A DNA stretch of 64,000 bases from Roseburia hominis (GTDB lineage: Bacteria; Bacillota; Clostridia; Lachnospirales; Lachnospiraceae): positions 62,001 to 126,000 of the forward strand of contig NZ_JADYUI010000001.1 in assembly GCF_021531695.1 (NCBI RefSeq). Reading direction: 5' to 3'. A program made the translations under genes and the position numbers. The notes beneath the pieces were generated by a model. That model had not been told where the DNA came from. It saw nothing but the letters and a program-made list of their open reading frames with translations, and did no database searches. Position 1 is the stretch's first letter; each line of letters starts with the position of its first letter. Shown one piece after another: positions 44,432-52,446 of this stretch.

Positions 44432-44461
44432 ATTTTCATTTTAAATATTTAATCGGCAACA

Positions 44462-45070
44462 CTACTCGCTGTCTTTTTTTTGTATTCTGTCATTTATGTA
44501 CTCTTCTAATGCCTTTACGGTTCCTTCCACACCAAGTCTGCTGCTGTTAAGGCACACATCATAATTTCTGGAATCTCCCCATTTGTATTTGGAGTATTTA
44601 TTATGATACATTTTCCTATGCTTATCATGACGATTCATTTTCGCTATTGCTTCCGCCTCAGACAATTTGTATTTCTCCTCGATACGCTTTATTTTCACCG
44701 GACGGTCTCCCAAAATAAATATCGTAATAAGCCCTTCTGTCCCATGTAAAACCGTCTCCGCACAACGTCCGACAATCACAAAAGACTCTCCACTCTCTGC
44801 CTTTTTCTTAATATATTCAAACTGCATTTCCGCAAGGTTTTCTGCCATTGAATTTGAATATCCGCGCACACGCCTTGTCAAAATGTAATTTCTCGGCTTT
44901 TCATCATACTGCTCTAAGACTTCTGCTTTTGTACTCTTTTCTTCAGCGATTTCTTCCAAAATATTCCTGTCGTATAATTTTAATCCCATATCTTTTGCAA
45001 TCTGTTCGGCAATCGCATGACCGCCACTGCCAAACTCTCTGCTGATTGCAACTATCACCTGTTTTTGCAT
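44462..45070 (-). CDS. Cytidylate kinase-like protein
   Basis: The 202-residue product belongs to the cytidylate-kinase-like family of Clostridia and Bacteroidetes: VIVAISREFGSGGHAIAEQI (P-loop variant), MGLKLYDRNILEEIAEE, VIVGRCAETVLHG and YDVCLNSSRLGVEGTVKAL. Members phosphorylate (d)CMP or an unknown substrate. ATG 45068-45070 is chosen because GGGAGGGAGCAGT precedes it, not the ATG at 45091. It lies 42 bp downstream of the SLC13 transporter gene and may be co-transcribed with it. The kinase motifs look complete. Confidence 0.88.
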   Translation of the reverse strand: MQKQVIVAISREFGSGGHAIAEQIAKDMGLKLYDRNILEEIAEEKSTKAEVLEQYDEKPRNYILTRRVRGYSNSMAENLAEMQFEYIKKKAESGESFVIVGRCAETVLHGTEGLITIFILGDRPVKIKRIEEKYKLSEAEAIAKMNRHDKHRKMYHNKYSKYKWGDSRNYDVCLNSSRLGVEGTVKALEEYINDRIQKKDSE

Positions 45071-45112
45071 ACTGCTCCCTCCCATTTTCATATCAGTTTC
45101 CTGTGTCTTCGC

Positions 45113-46471
45113 TTAACAATAACGTCCAAAAATGAATAACATAGAAACAACGAGCACAATTATCGTCGCCGGTACTGTCGAACGACAATACTTTCCCCAA
45201 CTGATCGGATATCCGCTTTTGGCTGCTACGGAAGTTCCAACTACATTCGCAGAAGCACCGATTGGTGTTGCACTTCCACCAATATCCGTACCCATTGATA
45301 ACGCCCATGCAAGTGTGCTAAGTTCCACACCCTGTGCCGCCGCAAGACTCTTTACAATCGGAATCATCGTTGCAGCAAACGGAATATTATCTACAAAAGC
45401 ACTTGCAATGGCTGAAATCCAGATAATGATTGCCACCATTAACTTCAGGTTTCCTCCACTTATCTCTCCAATAAAAGCTGCAATCTTTTCCAGTATTTCT
45501 GTCTGCTCTAATCCTCCGACCACAATAAAAAGTCCAATAAAAAACAGTAATGTCTTATAATCAATTTTCTTTATTAATTCCAAGGCATTCTTTCCGGAAG
45601 TAATTAATGTGACCAGTGCTATCACTGTACCGATAAACGCCACCGAAAGTCCCGTTTCCTCATGTGTAACCAAAAGTACCACCGCACACAGAAAAATAAC
45701 GCAGCTTATACTAAAATCTTTTTTACTTTTTATTGCTTCGGCAGGTTCCGGAAACATCTCCGGATGAATCGCTTCTGCTTCTTCTAATAATAATTCTTTT
45801 CTATATACCATAAAGAAATAAAAAATTACGATAACGAGACTAAGCCCTGCCATAATTCCTGTATTCCCCAAAAAATCCCAGAAAGAATACTTGAGTGCCG
45901 TTCCAATAATAATATTCGGCGGATCCCCGCACATCGTAGCGGAACCACCAAGATTTGCACAAAACACCTCTGAAATGATCATTGGAACCGGATCTAACTT
46001 CAAGAGTCTTGCCAGTTCTACCGTTACTGCCGCCAAAAATAAAATAACTGTAATGCTGTCAATAAACATGGCAAGCAGTGCCGACATAATCATAAATGTC
46101 ACAAATAAAGGGATTGGTTTGTAATGAACCATCTTTGCCAGACGCATGCAAAGCCATCGGAAAAATCCGGCTTTTGCCATACCCTCTACCATAATCATCA
46201 TCCCGGCAATAAAAATAATCGTAGCCCAGTTGATTCCCATGGAAGATTCTTCGGCTCCCGCTTTTGCATACCAGAAACTTTTTGTAAAAATGCTCTGTAT
46301 ATTCAACGTTTCTATAATGGCATTCTTACTTCGCATACATACCCCAAAAACTAAAATCAGCGTTAATGCTCCACACCCAAGCGAAACGAACTCCCTCTCA
46401 ATCCGGTCAGAAACGATTAACGCAAACATTACCACAAAAATAAGAACTGCCAAGATTTGTGCTATTGTCAT
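45113..46471 (-). CDS. SLC13/ArsB-NhaD family anion transporter
   Basis: The 452-residue membrane protein has about eleven helices and two similar halves, as in the ion transporter superfamily (SLC13 dicarboxylate, ArsB, NhaD and P-protein types). Useful segments are AGMMIMVEGMAKAGFF, the substrate-site loops GGSATMCGDPPNIIIG and GTDIGGSATPIGASANVVGT with paired repeats, and FVDNIPFAATMIPI. The substrate is not clear; the NIIIG and GGSAT loops suggest an anion. A long hairpin lies upstream of the start. Confidence 0.85.
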   Translation of the reverse strand: MTIAQILAVLIFVVMFALIVSDRIEREFVSLGCGALTLILVFGVCMRSKNAIIETLNIQSIFTKSFWYAKAGAEESSMGINWATIIFIAGMMIMVEGMAKAGFFRWLCMRLAKMVHYKPIPLFVTFMIMSALLAMFIDSITVILFLAAVTVELARLLKLDPVPMIISEVFCANLGGSATMCGDPPNIIIGTALKYSFWDFLGNTGIMAGLSLVIVIFYFFMVYRKELLLEEAEAIHPEMFPEPAEAIKSKKDFSISCVIFLCAVVLLVTHEETGLSVAFIGTVIALVTLITSGKNALELIKKIDYKTLLFFIGLFIVVGGLEQTEILEKIAAFIGEISGGNLKLMVAIIIWISAIASAFVDNIPFAATMIPIVKSLAAAQGVELSTLAWALSMGTDIGGSATPIGASANVVGTSVAAKSGYPISWGKYCRSTVPATIIVLVVSMLFIFGRYC

Positions 46472-46540
46472 TTTTCACCCTCCTGTAAAAAATCTTCTTC
46501 TCTTACTTTTTGACTTTTCTTTAAAAAAAATACCTTGTCC

Positions 46541-46641
46541 CGAATTATTTACAGCCACCACACAGACAAGCCACAGACCAGCTACGCCAGCGTATCTGTC
46601 GCTGCTTCGCAGCTTTTGTCTGAGGCTGTTTGAATAATTCG
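46541..46641. repeat. About 100-bp imperfect hairpin element
   Basis: CGAATTATTTACAGCC (46541-46556) pairs with GGCTGTTTGAATAATTCG (46624-46641) apart from two unpaired bases. Inside, CAGACAA pairs with TTTTGTCTG, and AGCTACGC/GCTGCTTCGCAGCT form further stems. It is GC-richer than its surroundings. It resembles a MITE-like or structured RNA element; no second copy is in the window. Confidence 0.6.
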
Positions 46642-46757
46642 ACCTTGTTTTTATTTTATTATTTATTGTATCATATGGCCTATTTTCTTACAACTTATTT
46701 TCCAGATTCCCCTTGCGAATTCCGCGTTTTACGCTATTTACGAAGAACTTATCTTAT

Positions 46758-46774
46758 GATAACATAATGTTATC
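46758..46774 (+). promoter_or_regulatory. Palindromic operator upstream of the DUF362 gene
   Basis: GATAACAT-A-ATGTTATC is a perfect dyad (8-bp arms, one-base centre) 48 bp before the GTG start. The form resembles Fur-family sites only loosely. The regulator is unknown. Confidence 0.5.
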
Positions 46775-46821
46775 GGATTAATGTAGCAGAAAAATTTTTA
46801 CCTGTTGGGAGGAATATAAAA

Positions 46822-47940
46822 GTGGAAAAATCAAATGTATATTTTACTTCATTTAAAGCAACCGGACATGAAAATCTACTGCAAAAACTGCATCGTTTAA
46901 TGAAAACGGCAGGATTTGAAACCATTGATTTTACAGATAAATATGCAGCAATTAAAATTCACTTCGGTGAATACGGAAACCTTGCCTTTCTTCGTCCAAA
47001 CTATGCCAAAGTCGTTGCCGACTATGTAAAAGAACTTGGCGGAAAACCATTTTTGACTGACTGTAATACCTTATATGTCGGAAGCAGGAAAAATGCTTTG
47101 GATCATTTGGACACGGCGTATGTCAATGGATTCTCCCCTTTTCAGACCGGCTGTCATGTTATTATTGGTGATGGTTTAAAGGGAACAGACGAAGCACTGG
47201 TTCCTGTGAATGGAGAATATGTAAAAGAGGCTAAAATCGGGCAGGCAATCATGGATGCTGACGTTTTTATTTCCTTAACTCATTTCAAAGGACATGAAAT
47301 GGCAGGTTTCGGTGGTGCCATTAAGAATATCGGAATGGGTTGCGGCTCCAGAGCCGGTAAGATGGAACAACACCATGATGGCAAACCAATTGTAGACCAG
47401 TCCTTATGTATCGGCTGCGGTTCCTGCGACAAGATCTGTGCACATGGCGGGCCTGTGATCAAAGATAAAAAAGCTTATATTGATCATGAAAAATGTGTTG
47501 GATGCGGTCGCTGTCTTGCTGTCTGTCCAAAGGATGCCATTTCAGGCGGAAATGATAACTCGGTCAAATTATTAAACTACAAGATGGCAGAATACAGTTT
47601 AGCCGTCTGCCAGAATCGTCCGTGCTTTCATATTTCCCTTATTTGCGATGTTTCTCCAAACTGTGACTGCCATTCTGAAAATGACATTCCAATCATCCCT
47701 AACATCGGTATGCTGGCATCCTTTGACCCGGTTGCTTTAGACAGAGCCTGCGTAGATTTATGTAACAAAATGGCTCCGGTCAAAGAAAGCATTCTTGGAG
47801 AAAACTTAGAAACCCATACAGAAGATACGAATCACGAACATTTTCACATGACACATCCGGATGCCGAATGGGAATCCTGCCTTGCCCATGCGATAAAAAT
47901 CGGACTTGGAACAGATCAGTATGAATTGATTACCATTTAA
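46822..47940 (+). CDS. DUF362 and 4Fe-4S ferredoxin protein
   Basis: The 372-residue protein combines a DUF362 domain (residues about 1-180 and 270-360) with a 4Fe-4S pair in the middle: C-x2-C-x2-C-x3-C type in LCIGCGSCDKICAHG and CVGCGRCLAVCPKDAISG (about 192-235). All eight cysteines are intact. Such proteins are thought to be soluble electron carriers or polyferredoxin adaptors. The GTG start is preceded by TGTTGGGAGGAATATAAAA. The later Cys-rich segment ICDVSPNCDCHSEND may bind another cofactor. It has an upstream operator and a downstream terminator, so it is a single-gene unit. Confidence 0.88.
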   Translation: MEKSNVYFTSFKATGHENLLQKLHRLMKTAGFETIDFTDKYAAIKIHFGEYGNLAFLRPNYAKVVADYVKELGGKPFLTDCNTLYVGSRKNALDHLDTAYVNGFSPFQTGCHVIIGDGLKGTDEALVPVNGEYVKEAKIGQAIMDADVFISLTHFKGHEMAGFGGAIKNIGMGCGSRAGKMEQHHDGKPIVDQSLCIGCGSCDKICAHGGPVIKDKKAYIDHEKCVGCGRCLAVCPKDAISGGNDNSVKLLNYKMAEYSLAVCQNRPCFHISLICDVSPNCDCHSENDIPIIPNIGMLASFDPVALDRACVDLCNKMAPVKESILGENLETHTEDTNHEHFHMTHPDAEWESCLAHAIKIGLGTDQYELITI

Positions 47941-47974
47941 CCTTATTCAAAAATTTTTTATAACAAATAGGAAA

Positions 47975-48006
47975 ATCCCGAAAACATCATAATATGTTTC
48001 CGGGAT
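47975..48006. terminator. Terminator between convergent genes
   Basis: ATCCCGAAAACAT (47975-47987) pairs with ATGTTTCCGGGAT (47994-48006), one mismatch, followed by CTTTTCTTTTC on the plus strand. Confidence 0.8.
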
Positions 48007-48022
48007 CTTTTCTTTTCTCGAA

Positions 48023-48526
48023 TTACTCTCTCTCCTCACAGGCTTCAAGCAATGGTGTTATGTATTTTTTATCTGTCATATCAAAATCTGTACAAATCAC
48101 TTTTTCCATATGAAGCTCTGCTTCTGTTTTATTTTCTTTTTTCGTAATTGATTTTTTCACCATTTTTAACATCGTTTTTTTCATAAATCCAAGTTGACTG
48201 TAATGCATTCCGCCCGGCAAATAGAAAAATAAAATTCCGCTTAGCGAATTCGCATTCCTTATTTCTTCTACCAGTTCCTTTGTATCTAAAGACGCTCCTG
48301 TTGCAAACACCACCAGCTTCTTCGTATTTTGCTTTTGAATTTTTTCTAATCCACTGATTCTGCCGCCCATAAGCCAGCCGCCAAACACGACCAGATCATA
48401 CTCTGTTAGATTTACTCCATTCATTGTTCTGGTATCTTTTATTTCTGCCTGTAATTCTTCTGCAATCCACTCGGCATATTTTTTTGTAAATCCGGTTGCA
48501 CTTTCATAAATCACAATTTTTTTCAT
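48023..48526 (-). CDS. Flavodoxin-domain protein
   Basis: The 167-residue product has a flavodoxin-like fold: MKKIVIYESATGFTKKYAEW (phosphate loop region), VFGGWLMGGRISGLEK and KLVVFATGASLDTKE. It resembles the flavodoxin_5 group (HemG-like or unknown). Length is longer than short-chain flavodoxin by a C-terminal helix rich in Lys and Met (about 115-145). FMN binding is expected from the loop pattern. It follows the FMN-binding-domain gene by 3 bp, forming a redox pair. Confidence 0.85.
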   Translation of the reverse strand: MKKIVIYESATGFTKKYAEWIAEELQAEIKDTRTMNGVNLTEYDLVVFGGWLMGGRISGLEKIQKQNTKKLVVFATGASLDTKELVEEIRNANSLSGILFFYLPGGMHYSQLGFMKKTMLKMVKKSITKKENKTEAELHMEKVICTDFDMTDKKYITPLLEACEERE

Positions 48527-48529
48527 AAA

Positions 48530-48937
48530 TTATTTTTCCAATCCTTCCTGTAATGCTTTATTTACTGCGCTTCTTATTGCCACACTCGAACAGGTTGCCC
48601 CGGATATGGCATCTACTTCATCTGTATTCTTTTCTATCATCTCATCTATAATAGCTTCTGCCGGTTTTCCTTTTCCGTTCTGATGTTCTAAAATCTCAAT
48701 TGTCTTAATCTGATGAGCTTCTACCATAACTTCTACTTTTACTTTGACCAGTCCTAAATCCGTATCCGCTGTATAACTCCCATCTTTTACCTTGCTCATG
48801 TCAATCGACACCGTTTCCACAGACTCCATACTTTTCTGTATTTCTCTCATCTTTGCTCCCATAGCAATCGCAATGATTAAAAAAAGTGCCGCTATCACGC
48901 CGACCAGAATCAAAATAACTTTTCGTACTTTTTTAAT
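48530..48937 (-). CDS. FMN-binding domain protein, membrane anchored
   Basis: The product of about 135 residues has an N-terminal membrane helix (ILILVGVIAALFLIIAIAM) and an FMN-binding domain with KDGSYTADTDLGLVKVKV and the flavinylation motif DAISGATCSS, where Thr or Ser would be modified. Related domains occur in Rnf/Nqr complexes and flavin reductases. No ATG, GTG or TTG has a proper ribosome binding site. AUU at 48935-48937 does (GAGGAATACGAA) and gives (M)KKVRKVILILVG, a normal signal anchor. A TTG at 48913 would cut the positive N-terminus. It probably works with the following flavodoxin. Confidence 0.8.
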   Translation of the reverse strand: MKKVRKVILILVGVIAALFLIIAIAMGAKMREIQKSMESVETVSIDMSKVKDGSYTADTDLGLVKVKVEVMVEAHQIKTIEILEHQNGKGKPAEAIIDEMIEKNTDEVDAISGATCSSVAIRSAVNKALQEGLEK

Positions 48938-49025
48938 TTCGTATTCCTCACATTCTTTTACGTAACTTGTTACCTTTTAGAGTAATATATTATCATTTTC
49001 CAATTTTGTCAAGTCACTTTTTAAA

Positions 49026-49060
49026 ACGGACCTTCGCAATCCTTCGCCACTTGCTCATGA
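49026..49060. repeat. Dispersed repeat, copy 4
   Basis: ACGGACCTTCGCAATCC then TTCGCCACTTGCTCATGA. It is the most divergent copy and lies just after the MFS gene stop codon, in the same orientation as copies 1-3. Confidence 0.7.
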
Positions 49061-49078
49061 ACCGCTCCATCCACTGCT

Positions 49079-50263
49079 CTACTGGTTTTGTTTTCGTTTT
49101 TGCTTCTGCATAGAAAGCCCTAAAATCAACAGTATCGGAAATACAATTGCAAAAAGAATTCCAATATGCAGATTATTATGAAACAGACTGGAAAATACCC
49201 CTACATAAGTAGGTCCTCCCAGGCACCCTAAATCCCCTCCCAACGCAAGCAATGCATATAATGCCGTGCTTTTTGGCATTGATTTTGCAGCAATTGAAAA
49301 AGTCCCGGGCCACATAATGCCAACGGAAAATCCACAGATTCCGCATCCGAGCAGACTAATTGCCGGTACCGGCGAAAGCGAAATTAATAAATACGAGCCC
49401 AGACATAAAAATGCGCATCCGGCCATCGTCTTTTCAAGGGAAAGTTTATCACCAAATTTTCCATAAATTCCTCGTGATGTCCCCATCATAATTGCAAAAA
49501 ACATGGGACCGGCTAAATCTCCAATTGTTTTTGATACTCCTAAGCCTTGTTCTGCAAAGGTGGATGCCCACTGACTTACCGCCTGTTCACAAGCCCCGGC
49601 ACAAACCATAAGTAATATTAATATCCAAAATAATTTGTTTTTTATAAGTTCCTTAGCTGTCATTCCCCTTTCGCCCTCTTGGGTTAAACTTGCGATAGGA
49701 ACTTTAATAAATGCAATCATATTTACGATAGGAACCATAGCCCAGATAATAGCAAGATATTTCCAATTATGTATGCCAAAAACGGCAAAAAATATCGTGG
49801 ATATCAAAACAACTCCAACGTGTCCCCAACAATAGAAAGAATGAAGGAGACTCATTGCGGCTTCTTTATTGTCCGTCGGGCAAGCCTCCATAACAGGACT
49901 AACAAGTACTTCCAGTAATCCTCCTCCAACTGCATAAAACATAATGGCAATCATAATGCCAATATATGGACTTGATAATAAATCAGGCAATACCGCCAGA
50001 AATATCAAACCTAAAGCAGAAGCAGCATGTGCCAATACCATAGACGCCCGATATCCTATACGATCCACAAATGTAACAGACAAAAGATCTATTCCTAACT
50101 GAATTCCAAAATTTATTGTTACTAAAAAAGTGATTTGATAAAGTGGAATCTTATAAGTCTGATGGAAGGTCACAAATAATAATGGGACAAAATTGTTTAC
50201 AATCGCCTGTACAATAAATCCCACAAAACATGCGATAATTGTTTTTTGATATTTTGTATTCAT
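49079..50263 (-). CDS. Major facilitator superfamily transporter
   Basis: The 394-residue protein has twelve membrane helices in two halves. The loop VDRIGYRASMVLAHAA after helix 2-3 and YGKFGDKLSLEKTMAG in the second half match the MFS A-motifs. The helix-rich first 50 residues (IIACFVGFIVQAIVNNFVPL) resemble sugar or metabolite transporters of the FucP type, but the substrate is unknown. Ribosome binding site AAAGGATATTCCA lies in front of the ATG. A non-coding element ends 25 bp upstream, so its promoter must lie in or behind that element. Confidence 0.9.
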   Translation of the reverse strand: MNTKYQKTIIACFVGFIVQAIVNNFVPLLFVTFHQTYKIPLYQITFLVTINFGIQLGIDLLSVTFVDRIGYRASMVLAHAASALGLIFLAVLPDLLSSPYIGIMIAIMFYAVGGGLLEVLVSPVMEACPTDNKEAAMSLLHSFYCWGHVGVVLISTIFFAVFGIHNWKYLAIIWAMVPIVNMIAFIKVPIASLTQEGERGMTAKELIKNKLFWILILLMVCAGACEQAVSQWASTFAEQGLGVSKTIGDLAGPMFFAIMMGTSRGIYGKFGDKLSLEKTMAGCAFLCLGSYLLISLSPVPAISLLGCGICGFSVGIMWPGTFSIAAKSMPKSTALYALLALGGDLGCLGGPTYVGVFSSLFHNNLHIGILFAIVFPILLILGLSMQKQKRKQNQ

Positions 50264-50288
50264 TGGAATATCCTTTCTTTTTTCTAAG

Positions 50289-50939
50289 TAAATTCGGATT
50301 TATACATTAGATGAACTAAGATCATGTACTGTTTCTTTTGCAGAAAGTTTCTTAGAAACATCAGAAGAAAATGCCGCCTGTAAAAAAGCCCTGGACCGTC
50401 TTCCTTGTTTTTCTAAGAGTCCGCCGGAAAAGCTTCGATTACAGTGCTACTCCCACAACTCGCCTTGCAGACATTGGATTTTTGTACGTTCTTGTGCTCA
50501 TACATGTGTCCGCAGCATGATTGCTTTCCCGGCTTTCACTCTAAGAAAAACAGCGAAAGACGAAAAGGTCTTTTTTACAGGCGCATTTTCTTCTGCTGTT
50601 TCAGCAAGACATGTAAGCAAAAGAAGCAGGGATATACTTTTCTAGGCGTTGCTTGTCATCTTGCATAAAATCATTTCAGTCTTTGTGACTGGTGAAGGAC
50701 ATTAGATTTCGTTAATGTTCTGTAGGTACCAAGCAATCCGGCAGCATGGATGCTGACGGAAGGCTGAACCTAAGCCCGGATGGCGAATTTCAGCCGGTTG
50801 CGGTCGACTTTCCTATATGCTATCAGAACATTTACAAAATCTTATGTCCGTAACCTCGGAACAAAGAATGAAATGATTTTATGCAAGATGACATTCGTAA
50901 ACGTTGAAAAATATATTTTTACTATTAAATCCGAATTTA
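50289..50939. mobile_element. Non-coding two-hairpin element, copy 1
   Basis: A 651-bp element with perfect 14-bp terminal repeats (TAAATTCGGATTTA at 50289-50302; TAAATCCGAATTTA at 50926-50939). Two stem-loops fill it. The arms of the first are 50363-50388 and 50570-50594 (25 pairs, one extra base). The arms of the second are 50658-50678 and 50869-50889 (21 perfect pairs). Copy 2 lies inverted at 57796-58595 and is nearly identical in the shared part. No protein-coding frame is convincing. The right terminal repeat supplies the stop codon of the MoxR-type ATPase gene. TA at each end suggests a TA target. Confidence 0.8.
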
Positions 50940-52421
50940 CCGTTGCAATTCCGTCAGTAATTCCGCTTTCTTTGTCCCAACTAAAAGCTCTTTTCTATAC
51001 TGTTCATATTTTTCTACCATATGACGTGACAAAAACAACGATGATGCTGCATTTAGCGTAAGTTCCGTCACAAAAAGCACCATTTCTTCCCCTGCTCCAA
51101 ATGCCTCTTCTACAAAAGAAAAGGCATAATTTAAAGCAGTAAGTACCACATTTTCTTCTTTGGCAAGCGTTTCTCTTTGTTTATCAAAGCCTTCTTTTGC
51201 ACTTAAAAAGCACTCTTTTGCCCCGTTTCCTTCCGGAAAATGTTCTGCAAGACACCCAAACAGTCTTTCCTCGATTTTTATCTCATCATCACTCAACAAT
51301 CCAGCCTTTTTCTCTGCTTCGAACCGGCTCTTCTTTTGGTTTAATAAGTTTACATAATATTCCTTTGGTTCCGGTACGTTTTCTACATTGGTACGATATT
51401 CTTTTAAGAACTGATACCATACGTCCGTAAGCTGTGTTTTTGTTTGCACCTTGTAAAAATGCTCAAAAAGTGCATCCAAAAGTAAATGAATCACACTAAA
51501 TTTTTCATCAAATGCTGCTTTTTCCAGTCGGGCATACACTGTAGATTTCACACGTCCCTCCAAAATCTCTGCTATGCCATAATCATCCTCATATTTGTGA
51601 TACAAATCAAGATACGCAGAAAAATCACAGGCAACATCTTCATGGTGTAAAAACTCCCCAATCACTTCTTCCGTCACCGGTATCTGCATCTCTTCATATA
51701 ATTCAATTAAATTACTGAGATCTTCCCATCCTCGTGCCGTCACAAATTTGAGCCCATCTACATCCGCTTCCACACGGTAAAAATTCTTTGGTCGAAGTTC
51801 CAGATAGCTTAAAATTGCCGGATGAAGACGTTTCTTTATTGCATAGCTCTTCCAGACACGAAAATCAGCAGACACGTCAAGCTCCCGCACACGGTCTAAC
51901 GTCACCATATCAAAATCCCGCACCGATTTATTGTATTCCGGAGGATTTCCGGCCGCAACAATAATCCATCCTTCCGGAATTTCCTGATTTCCAAATTTTT
52001 TACACTGTAAGAACTGCAGCATAGTAGGTGCAAGTGTTTCCGAAACACAGTTAATCTCATCAATAAATAAAATACCCTCTTTGTTTCCGTAATCTCTGAT
52101 TCTCCGGTAAATACTTGCAATGATTTCACTCATGGTATATTCCGTCACGGAATAATCCCTGCCCTCAAAGCTTTCCTCCTTAATGAATGGCAATCCGACC
52201 GCACTTTGTCTGGTATGATGCGTGATCGTATAAGAAACCAGACCAATTTTGCACTCTCTTGCAACCTGCTCCATAATCTGTGTTTTTCCGATTCCGGGTG
52301 GTCCCATCAATAAAATCGGTCTCTGTCGTATTGCAGGAATCCGATATTTGCCCTTTTCATCCTTTTTTAAATATGCCATCACAGTATGCTTAATCTCTTC
52401 TTTTGCTTCTTTGATATTCAT
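50937..52421 (-). CDS. MoxR-type AAA ATPase
   Basis: AAA ATPase of the MoxR/dynein-related group, 494 residues. It has Walker A PILLMGPPGIGKTQIMEQ, Walker B GILFIDEINCVSE, sensor 1 IIVAAGNPPEYN and an arginine-finger segment DRVRELDVS. The C-terminal half is a long helical region unlike the short lid of simple MoxR proteins. MoxR-VWA pairs act as chaperone-like machines that insert metals or remodel complexes. ATG 52419-52421 follows GGAGAATGAG; a TTG four codons upstream also has a purine-rich leader. The VWA gene lies 13 to 25 bp upstream. Its stop codon is inside the right terminal repeat of the non-coding element. Confidence 0.9.
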   Translation of the reverse strand: MNIKEAKEEIKHTVMAYLKKDEKGKYRIPAIRQRPILLMGPPGIGKTQIMEQVARECKIGLVSYTITHHTRQSAVGLPFIKEESFEGRDYSVTEYTMSEIIASIYRRIRDYGNKEGILFIDEINCVSETLAPTMLQFLQCKKFGNQEIPEGWIIVAAGNPPEYNKSVRDFDMVTLDRVRELDVSADFRVWKSYAIKKRLHPAILSYLELRPKNFYRVEADVDGLKFVTARGWEDLSNLIELYEEMQIPVTEEVIGEFLHHEDVACDFSAYLDLYHKYEDDYGIAEILEGRVKSTVYARLEKAAFDEKFSVIHLLLDALFEHFYKVQTKTQLTDVWYQFLKEYRTNVENVPEPKEYYVNLLNQKKSRFEAEKKAGLLSDDEIKIEERLFGCLAEHFPEGNGAKECFLSAKEGFDKQRETLAKEENVVLTALNYAFSFVEEAFGAGEEMVLFVTELTLNAASSLFLSRHMVEKYEQYRKELLVGTKKAELLTELQR

Positions 52422-52446
52422 CTCATTCTCCAATTCTTTCCTTGTC

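Larger units (their letters stand above)
46472..46821. other. Divergent intergenic region with a large hairpin and an operator
   Basis: I see no gene here. It holds the long inverted repeat at 46541-46641, an AT-rich stretch, and the dyad at 46758-46774 upstream of the DUF362 gene. Confidence 0.6.

Noticed and set aside
45093-45308. Minus-strand frame overlapping the end of the SLC13 gene
   Set aside because: Out-of-frame shadow over the conserved SLC13 C-terminus.
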